Assembly (NCBI GenBank): GCA_964625275.1
Contig: CAZVBH010000039.1
Coordinates: 1 to 19,856 of the forward strand
Source: UBA3775 sp964625275
Lineage (GTDB): Bacteria; Bacillota; Clostridia; Lachnospirales; Lachnospiraceae
Direction: 5' to 3'
Length of the DNA stretch: 19,856 nucleotides
Part shown: piece by piece, positions 15,032 to 19,856 of the stretch
Numbering within the stretch: position 1 is the stretch's first letter
Layout of the letters: each line of letters begins with the position of its first letter
Notes under the pieces: model-generated
Told to the model about the DNA's origin: nothing
What the model saw: only the letters and a program-made list of their open reading frames with translations
The model's database searches: none
Translations under genes and position numbers: made by a program

Positions 15032-15883
15032 ATGAATATAGTTGCACTCGATGGCTCAGGCCTTGTTGCCGGAATAGCCGTTATGACTGAAGAAAAATTA
15101 CTGGCAGAGTATTCTGTAAATTATAAAAAAACTCATTCTCAGACACTTTTGCCAATGCTTGATGAAGTATTAAAAATGATAGAGCTGGAACCTAAAGACA
15201 TTGACTATATCGCAGTAGCCAATGGTCCCGGTTCCTTTACAGGACTTCGAATATGTGCTTCAACTGCAAAAGGCTTAGGACTTGCATTAAATAAACCTCT
15301 GGTAGCAGTACCAAGTCTTGATGCACTTGCTTATAATTTTGAAGGAAATGATAAAATCATATGCCCTATAATGGATGCAAGAAGAAATCAGGTATATACA
15401 GCTACTTATACCTTTGTGAAAAAATCAGAATTTGAGACTATAAATCCTGACCTTGAATCTGAAAAACTTGATGATGAGTCTGAAATTACAAAGTTAAATA
15501 AAACTGAAATACAGCCTGAAAATTCAGACACAGAGCTTAAAAATCCTGAAATGGAGCTTAAGACTTTAGACTCCGCCTGTGCTGAGGACATCCATGACAC
15601 CATACAGAAGGTATGCGCCCATGCAAAGGAATTAGGAAAAGAAGTAATCTTTCTTGGAGATGGAACCATACCTTATGCTAAGATAATTGCAGAAAATATG
15701 AATGTAGCCTATACAATTGCGCCTACTCAGCTTTTAATGCAAAGAGCCGGCTCACTTGCAAGAGCTGCACTAAAAATGATAGAAAAAAATCAGGTGACAA
15801 CTGCCATGGAGCTTGTGCCTGAGTATTTCAGACTTTCCCAGGCAGAAAGAGAAAGACTGGAAAAGCAAAAAGGCAGCCTATGA
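15032..15883 (+). CDS. tsaB: tRNA t6A biosynthesis protein TsaB, with an acidic insertion
   Basis: TsaB is the inactive actin-fold partner that dimerises with TsaD in the t6A synthase. Family motifs: IVALDGSG (3-10), HSQTLLPMLDEVL (35-47), VANGPGSFTGLRI (62-74), AVPSLDALA (92-100) and MDARRNQVYT (114-123). The C-terminal part has LGDG (208-211) and VPEYFR (262-267). At 283 aa it is about 40-50 residues longer than usual. The extra length lies at about 132-184, an acidic, Lys/Glu/Asn-rich low-complexity stretch with loosely repeated phrases (ESEKL, SEITKL, TELKNPEMELKTL) placed between the core and the C-terminal segment. The frame stays open and both flanks are conserved, so it is an in-frame expansion rather than a frameshift. 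The stop overlaps the rimI start (ATGA). Confidence 0.93.
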   Translation: MNIVALDGSGLVAGIAVMTEEKLLAEYSVNYKKTHSQTLLPMLDEVLKMIELEPKDIDYIAVANGPGSFTGLRICASTAKGLGLALNKPLVAVPSLDALAYNFEGNDKIICPIMDARRNQVYTATYTFVKKSEFETINPDLESEKLDDESEITKLNKTEIQPENSDTELKNPEMELKTLDSACAEDIHDTIQKVCAHAKELGKEVIFLGDGTIPYAKIIAENMNVAYTIAPTQLLMQRAGSLARAALKMIEKNQVTTAMELVPEYFRLSQAERERLEKQKGSL

Positions 15884-16716
15884 TTTCCAATAGTAATTTA
15901 GTAACCCCACCAAGTCAGAATGATTTAGCAACCCTACCAAATCAAAGTGATTTAGTAACCCCACCAAGTCAGAATGATTTAGCAACCCTACCAAATCAAA
16001 GTGATTTAGTAACCCCACCAAGTCAGAATGATTTAGCAACCCTACCAAATCAAAGTAATTTAGTAACCCCACCAAGTCAGAATGATTTAGCAACCTCACT
16101 AAGTCAGAATGATTTAACAACCTTACCAAATCAAAGTGATTTAGTAACCTTACTAAAAGAAAAAAAATTAATAAATTTACAAAATCAAAAGAATTTCATT
16201 TTCAGACAAATACAGGAGGCAGACCTATCCTTGGTTTCAGAAATCGAAGCCTATTCCTTTACTGAACCCTGGAGCAAAGCAAGCATTGCCTCTACCCTTT
16301 GCAGTGATAACATGTTCTTTTACTGTATGTTCATAAAAACTGATATATTAAGCAAACAATTATCAGAACACAGTGAAGAACTGCATAAATGTAATGTTGC
16401 AAATTTGGAATTGATGCATACTGTACTTGCAGGCTATGTTGGCTTAAATACAGTATGCGGTGAGACAGAGATAACAAATGTAGCCATAAGGAAGGAACTT
16501 AGAGGACAGGGACTGGGCAATAAACTGATATCTCTGCTGATTGAAGAGGAAAAGAAAAAAGAAACCAGGAAGCTCTTTTTAGAGGTAAGGGAAAGTAATC
16601 TTCCAGCGATAAGGACTTATAAATCAAATGGCTTTGTAGAAACCGGATTACGCAAGAACTTTTATAAAAAGCCAACAGAGAGTGCAATACTTATGGAACT
16701 TGCAATTAGTAAGTAG
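15880..16716 (+). CDS. rimI: Ribosomal protein N-acetyltransferase RimI-like, with repeat-built N-terminal extension
   Basis: RimI acetylates the N-terminal alanine of ribosomal protein S18, and homologues can acetylate other N-termini. The GNAT domain occupies 107-278: IFRQIQEADLSLVSEIEAYSF at its start, acetyl-CoA loop LRGQGLGNKL (207-216), Glu235 in LEVRESN and Tyr247 in AIRTYKSNGF (spaced 12 residues, as for the catalytic Glu/Tyr pair of E. coli RimI), and RKNFYKKP near the end. Residues 8-106 precede the domain and consist of a 9-residue tandem repeat. No in-frame ATG, GTG or well-placed TTG lies between repeats and domain, and the ATG at 15880 overlaps the tsaB stop with AAAAAGG six bases upstream, so the repeats are probably translated. 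A second insertion of about 25 residues (153-179) splits two strands of the fold. Usual RimI length is about 150. Confidence 0.9.
   Translation: MISNSNLVTPPSQNDLATLPNQSDLVTPPSQNDLATLPNQSDLVTPPSQNDLATLPNQSNLVTPPSQNDLATSLSQNDLTTLPNQSDLVTLLKEKKLINLQNQKNFIFRQIQEADLSLVSEIEAYSFTEPWSKASIASTLCSDNMFFYCMFIKTDILSKQLSEHSEELHKCNVANLELMHTVLAGYVGLNTVCGETEITNVAIRKELRGQGLGNKLISLLIEEEKKKETRKLFLEVRESNLPAIRTYKSNGFVETGLRKNFYKKPTESAILMELAISK
15901..16143. repeat. 27-nt coding tandem repeat, nine copies in a 54-nt higher-order unit
   Basis: Nine contiguous 27-base units encode alternating VTPPSQNDL and ATLPNQSDL. Units 1-2 and 3-4 are identical over 54 bases; 5-6 differ by one base (GAT to AAT); 7-8 and 9 carry more changes. 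Two decayed units follow (16144-16197, VTLLKEKKL and INLQNQKNF). Because 27 is a multiple of three, loss or gain of units keeps the rimI frame. High identity at the 5' side and decay at the 3' side indicate recent expansion of the upstream copies. Confidence 0.95.
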
Positions 16717-16748
16717 GCTTTAGGAAAAGAAAAAAAGAAAGGCGACTT

Positions 16749-17660
16749 ATGTTAGATGTATGCTTATTGGGAACAGGAGGCATGATGCCACTGCCCAACA
16801 GATGGCTCACAGCCCTGTTTACAAGATTAAATGGAAGTGCAACCCTCATAGATTGCGGAGAAGGCACACAGATAGCCCTCAGACAGGCCGGCTGGTCATG
16901 CCATGATATAGATGTAATATGCTTTACACATTATCATGGAGATCATATAAGCGGACTGCCGGGTCTGCTATTGTCAATAGGTAATGCAGATAGGACAGAG
17001 CCTGTAACGCTTGTTGGACCTAAAGGACTTGAAAGAGTGGTAAATTCCTTGAGAATAATAGCACCTGAGCTTCCATTTGAATTAAAATACATAGAGCTTA
17101 ATGATAATCAGGAAGAAATTCAAATGAACGGCTACATTTTAAAAGCCTTCAAGGTACAGCACAGCATAACCTGCTATGGCTATAGCATGGAGGTTAAAAG
17201 AGCAGGAAAGTTCCAGCCGGACAAAGCAAAGGCAAATAATGTTCCAATGAAGCTGTGGAGCAGACTACAAAAAGGTGAGACCATTTTATTAGATGACGTA
17301 ACCTATACACCTGACATGATTTTAGGCGAAGAACGTAAAGGCATTAAGCTTACCTATTGTACAGATACAAGACCACTGCCCGTTATCTCGGAAGCTGCAA
17401 AAGACTCGGATCTATTTATATGTGAAGGTATGTATGGAGAACCGGACATGGAAGCAAAGGCTCGTGAAAATAAGCATATGACCTTCAAAGAAGCAGCAAT
17501 ACTTGCAAAAAAGGCAGGAGTCAAAGAGCTTTGGCTTACTCATTTTAGTCCATCTCTTGTTAAACCAAAAGACTATGTAGGAGTTGCAAAAAGCATTTTC
17601 CATGAAACTCAAATACCAAAAGATGGTAAGACAACAGTACTTCACTATCCTGAGGACTAA
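16749..17660 (+). CDS. rnz: Ribonuclease Z-type metallo-beta-lactamase nuclease
   Basis: RNase Z cleaves the 3' trailer from tRNA precursors and belongs to the metallo-beta-lactamase fold. Zinc ligands are visible: THYHGDH (60-66: His61, His63, Asp65, His66), VQHS (His138), CTDTRP (Asp206) and LTHFS (His265), with the accessory HMTFKEAA histidine at 243. DCGEGTQ (35-41) is the usual signature. Length 303 aa matches the short bacterial form. Two places differ from the textbook enzyme: MPLPNRWLTALF instead of a PTxxRNxSA-like start, and LTHFSPSL where Bacillus-type enzymes have LTHxSxRY. A divergent RNase Z or a related phosphodiesterase remains possible. AAAGG six bases upstream supports the start. 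Its place in a tRNA-modification operon suits tRNA maturation. Confidence 0.88.
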   Translation: MLDVCLLGTGGMMPLPNRWLTALFTRLNGSATLIDCGEGTQIALRQAGWSCHDIDVICFTHYHGDHISGLPGLLLSIGNADRTEPVTLVGPKGLERVVNSLRIIAPELPFELKYIELNDNQEEIQMNGYILKAFKVQHSITCYGYSMEVKRAGKFQPDKAKANNVPMKLWSRLQKGETILLDDVTYTPDMILGEERKGIKLTYCTDTRPLPVISEAAKDSDLFICEGMYGEPDMEAKARENKHMTFKEAAILAKKAGVKELWLTHFSPSLVKPKDYVGVAKSIFHETQIPKDGKTTVLHYPED

Positions 17661-17683
17661 ACTTATATAGGAGCAGATAATAA

Positions 17684-18703
17684 ATGAAACCTATTTACAT
17701 ATTGGCAATAGAATCCTCCTGCGATGAAACAGCAGCAGCAGTAGTAAGAAATGGCAGAGAGGTTATAAGCAATGTTATTTCATCACAGATAGCACTTCAT
17801 ACTCTTTACGGAGGAGTTGTGCCTGAAATTGCATCGCGAAAGCATGTTGAAAAAATAAATCCGGTAATTACTGAGGCACTTGAACAGGCAGGAATGACCT
17901 TGGAAGAAATGGACGCAATAGCTGTAACCTATGGACCGGGTCTGGTAGGCTCGCTTCTTGTAGGCGTATCTGCGGCCAAAGCAATTGCCTATGCAGCTAA
18001 AAAACCACTGATAGGTGTACATCATATAGAAGGACATGTATCAGCAAACTACATTTCACATCCTGACCTGGAACCACCATTTATGAGCCTCGTTGTCTCA
18101 GGAGGCCACAGTCACATCGTAATAGTAAAAGACTATGGTGAATATGAAATAATTGGAAAAACGCACGATGACGCAGCAGGAGAGGCGTTTGACAAGGTCG
18201 CAAGAGCAATAGGCTTAGGATATCCGGGAGGACCAAAGATAGATAAACTTGCAAAAGAAGGAAATCCCTATGCTATTGCCTTCCCTCGTGCCCATATAGA
18301 TGGCGCACCCTATGATTATTCCTTTAGTGGGGTGAAGTCTGCCGTTTTGAACTATCTTAACCAGCAGGAGATGCGCGGAGAAGAAGTAAATAAAGCAGAT
18401 GTGGCAGCTTCCTTCCAGGAAGCAGTAGTGGATGTACTCGCGACAAGAGCAGTAGCAGCAGCAAAAGCCTATGGCTATAAAAAGCTGGCATTGGCAGGAG
18501 GCGTAGCATGCAATTCTGCCTTAAGGCAGAAAATGGAAGAAGTATGTGGTAATGCCGGAATTAAGGTTTATTATCCGGAGCCAATACTTTGCACAGATAA
18601 TGCAGCTATGATAGGAGCAGCAGGATACTATGAATATCTAAAAGGAACCAGACATGGACTGGATTTAAATGCAGTACCTAATCTGAAGCTCGGTGAAAGA
18701 TGA
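17684..18703 (+). CDS. tsaD: tRNA N6-adenosine threonylcarbamoyltransferase TsaD
   Basis: TsaD is the catalytic subunit that transfers the threonylcarbamoyl group to A37 of tRNA. Motifs: ILAIESSCDETAAAVV (6-21), VPEIASRKHVE (46-56), TYGPGLVGSLLVG (82-94), metal-binding HHIEGH (113-118, His114 and His118), SGGHSHIV (139-146) and near the end CTDNAAMIG. 339 aa is the usual length with no insertions, unlike its partner TsaB here. AGGAG ten bases before the ATG supports the start. The stop overlaps the ispD start (ATGA). TsaC/Sua5, which makes the threonylcarbamoyl-AMP substrate, is not in the window. Confidence 0.97.
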   Translation: MKPIYILAIESSCDETAAAVVRNGREVISNVISSQIALHTLYGGVVPEIASRKHVEKINPVITEALEQAGMTLEEMDAIAVTYGPGLVGSLLVGVSAAKAIAYAAKKPLIGVHHIEGHVSANYISHPDLEPPFMSLVVSGGHSHIVIVKDYGEYEIIGKTHDDAAGEAFDKVARAIGLGYPGGPKIDKLAKEGNPYAIAFPRAHIDGAPYDYSFSGVKSAVLNYLNQQEMRGEEVNKADVAASFQEAVVDVLATRAVAAAKAYGYKKLALAGGVACNSALRQKMEEVCGNAGIKVYYPEPILCTDNAAMIGAAGYYEYLKGTRHGLDLNAVPNLKLGER

Positions 18704-19395
18704 TAAATATAAAGCAGAAATATGAAGCTATCGTTTTGTCGGCAGGAAAAGGAACAAGAATGTGCTCGGATATTCCAAAGCAGTACATGCAGCTAAAGGA
18801 TAAGCCGGTACTATATTATTCACTCAAGGCCTTCGAAGAAAGCCTGATTGACGATATTATAATTGTAGTAGGTAATGGTGACGTGGATTATGTAAAAAAA
18901 GAGATAGTGGAAAAGTACGCCCTTAAGAAGGTGAGAAGCATTGTAGAAGGAGGAGCCTATCGCTTTGACTCCGTCTATAATGGTCTTTTAGCATCAGCAG
19001 GTGATACCACGTATGTAATGATACATGACGGAGCCAGACCTGTACTTACAAATTCCATTATTACTACCTTGGCAGCTGAAGTACAGCAAAAAAAGGCAGT
19101 AGTTGCAGCCTGCCATGTGAAAGACACCATAAAAGTAGCCAAACCAGATGGTAAAGTGACAGCAACTCCTGACAGAAGCACACTTTGGCAGGTACAGACG
19201 CCACAAGTGTTTGACTATGCACTTGTAAAGGATGCCTACACCAAATTAAAAGCAGCAGGAGATTTAACTGCAACTGACGATGCAATGGTAGTAGAGAAGT
19301 ATACAGGAGAACCGGTATACCTTATTGACACAGGCTACAAAAATATTAAAATAACTACGCCGGAAGACCTGGAGCTGGCCGAACTGTTCTTATAG
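18700..19395 (+). CDS. ispD: 2-C-methyl-D-erythritol 4-phosphate cytidylyltransferase
   Basis: IspD joins CTP to methylerythritol phosphate in the non-mevalonate isoprenoid pathway. Motifs: nucleotide-binding VLSAGKGTRM (12-21) with Arg20 and PKQY Lys27, the same numbers as the catalytic pair in E. coli; MIHDGARP (107-114); DRSTLWQVQTPQVF (158-171); TDDAMVVE (192-199); and NIKITTPEDL (215-224). Length 231 aa is normal. It overlaps the tsaD stop by four bases and is the last gene of the operon. TarI-type cytidylyltransferases are close relatives, but the motif set fits IspD better. Confidence 0.92.
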   Translation: MINIKQKYEAIVLSAGKGTRMCSDIPKQYMQLKDKPVLYYSLKAFEESLIDDIIIVVGNGDVDYVKKEIVEKYALKKVRSIVEGGAYRFDSVYNGLLASAGDTTYVMIHDGARPVLTNSIITTLAAEVQQKKAVVAACHVKDTIKVAKPDGKVTATPDRSTLWQVQTPQVFDYALVKDAYTKLKAAGDLTATDDAMVVEKYTGEPVYLIDTGYKNIKITTPEDLELAELFL

Positions 19396-19420
19396 TAGAA
19401 GAACTTAAAATGTGAGAAAA

Positions 19421-19481
19421 ATCCCAGCTCAACTCTGTTAAGAGATATTAGTTTACAGTATAATAGCTTAAGATATGAAAT
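19421..19481. repeat. Direct repeat copy 1 downstream of ispD
   Basis: This 61-base stretch matches 19562-19622 at 52 of 61 positions without gaps. Shared cores are TGTTAAGAG, TTACAGTATAAT and GCTTAAGAT. Its left end CCAGCTCAACTCTGTTA is mirrored by the inverted copy at 19483-19498, so copy 1 is flanked by imperfect terminal inverted repeats. It contains a TATAAT without a good -35. Confidence 0.8.
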
Positions 19482-19489
19482 AAATAACA

Positions 19490-19573
19490 GTGAGCCGGTA
19501 TTGTGTGATGGTCAAAGTGTAAGCACTAAGTGCTCTTATCATACACTTTGACCAAGCACAAATCCCGGCTCAC
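19490..19573. repeat. 84-base interrupted palindrome
   Basis: Nested perfect arms: GTGAGCCGG (19490-19498) with CCGGCTCAC (19565-19573); TTGTG (19501-19505) with CACAA (19557-19561); GGTCAAAGTGT (19510-19520) with ACACTTTGACC (19543-19553); and AGCAC/GTGCT (19522-19526, 19530-19534) at the tip. The arms join the two direct repeats. No T-tract follows, so it is not a typical terminator on either strand, although it may still stop or stabilise ispD transcripts. A small palindromic or MITE-like element is likely. Confidence 0.8.
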
Positions 19574-19622
19574 CTGTGTTAAGAGCAATTAGCTTACAGT
19601 ATAATGGCTTAAGATGTGAGAT
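19562..19622. repeat. Direct repeat copy 2 downstream of ispD
   Basis: Second copy of the unit at 19421. Its left end CCGGCTCAC is also the right arm of the palindrome. After it (19623-19718) the sequence is AT-rich with no gene visible. The whole 19396-19796 gap of about 400 bases therefore holds only the repeats, this AT-rich stretch and the tRNA promoter. Confidence 0.8.
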
Positions 19623-19718
19623 GTATGACGCTCGGGCCGGTTGCAAGATGGTTGATGTGTTACAATTTGTTATAAATAGGCGAATAAAAAATAATTTGAA
19701 AAAAAATTAAAAAATCGC

Positions 19719-19747
19719 TTGACAGTAATGGAATGATATGGTATTTT
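19719..19747 (+). promoter_or_regulatory. Promoter of tRNA-Ser
   Basis: A perfect TTGACA (19719-19724) is followed after 17 bases by TATTTT (19742-19747). Transcription would start near 19754, about 43 bases before the tRNA. An AT-rich run just upstream (19683-19714) could act as an UP element. Confidence 0.7.
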
Positions 19748-19796
19748 ATATGAGCGCGTGACGCAAAGGCAACTAAGTGAAACGCAAACTGAATAT

Positions 19797-19856
19797 GGAG
19801 CGGTGTCCGAGTGGTTTAAGGAGCTGGTCTTGAAAACCAGTGATCCCGTAAGGGAC
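19797..19856 (+). tRNA. tRNA-Ser (anticodon UGA), 5' part
   Basis: The sequence begins GGAGCGG (acceptor 5' strand), then the D-arm region GTCCGAGTGGTTTAAGGAG. The anticodon arm has stem CTGGT/ACCAG around loop CTTGAAA, giving anticodon TGA (UGA in RNA), which reads UCA and UCG serine codons. TGATCCCGTAAGGGAC begins the long variable arm typical of class II serine tRNAs. The T-arm and 3' acceptor strand lie beyond the window. Confidence 0.95.

Noticed and set aside
15437..15580. Nine-residue (27-base) periodicity in the TsaB insertion
   Set aside because: Only the first two blocks line up loosely; there is no DNA-level repeat identity to support it.
15878..16129. Minus-strand open frame with repeated LVGLLNHSDL-like units
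   Set aside because: It is the mirror of the 27-base coding repeat in rimI; a period divisible by three keeps the opposite frame open. It has no ribosome binding site and no non-repeat domain.
15901..16143. CRISPR-like array
   Set aside because: The 27-base units are contiguous with no spacers, continue in frame into an acetyltransferase, and no cas gene is present.

Overview
This window comes from a low-GC Gram-positive anaerobe of the Clostridia, most likely a member of the Lachnospiraceae. That placement is inferred from the gene order (hprK–ROK glucokinase–murB–whiA–HPr-like–dnaE–pfkA, then the tsaE/tsaB/rimI/tsaD cluster), the strong AGGAGG-type ribosome binding sites, the AT-rich intergenic DNA and the protein sequences. 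It is chromosomal housekeeping sequence. No phage, plasmid or transposase gene is visible.

Layout. (1) Positions 1-256, minus strand: 5' end of pyrG (CTP synthase), running off the window. (2) 257-540: divergent promoter region. (3) 541-4505: ftsH (TTG start), an intervening hairpin terminator, and uvrC (GTG start at 2655). (4) 4522-13704: a tightly packed operon behind a good sigma-A-type promoter: hprK, ROK glucokinase, murB, whiA, an HPr-like regulator lacking His15, a small Asp/Tyr-rich membrane protein, dnaE and pfkA. Spacers are 66 bases or less and murB/whiA overlap by one base. (5) 13705-14056: about 350 non-coding bases with 27-nt repeats, a GC hairpin and a densely folded candidate structured RNA. 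(6) 14057-19395: a second operon with a YcxB-like membrane protein, tsaE, tsaB, rimI, an RNase Z-type nuclease, tsaD and ispD; several junctions are ATGA overlaps. (7) 19396-19796: no gene, but a family of direct and inverted repeats and a tRNA promoter. (8) 19797-19856: 5' part of a tRNA-Ser(UGA).

How the genes work together. HprK and the HPr-like protein are the kinase/phosphorylase and a probable substrate of carbon catabolite control. They share a transcript with glucokinase and phosphofructokinase, so catabolite signalling sits beside upper glycolysis, cell-wall synthesis (MurB), the division/sporulation factor WhiA and a replicative polymerase. The second operon holds three of the proteins that make the universal t6A37 modification of ANN-decoding tRNAs (TsaB, TsaD, TsaE; TsaC is not here), a ribosomal-protein acetyltransferase, a tRNA 3'-processing nuclease and an isoprenoid enzyme.

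The most noteworthy signals are: (a) a structured element at 13851-13995 whose perfect helices form a four-way junction enclosing a three-way junction; (b) an HPr paralogue with Asp at position 15 and Ser at position 46, encoded with hprK (Crh-like logic); (c) a 27/54-nt coding tandem repeat that adds about 100 residues to the N-terminus of RimI; (d) a hairpin placed exactly between a displaced Shine-Dalgarno sequence and the glucokinase start codon; (e) a palindromic repeat cluster downstream of ispD.
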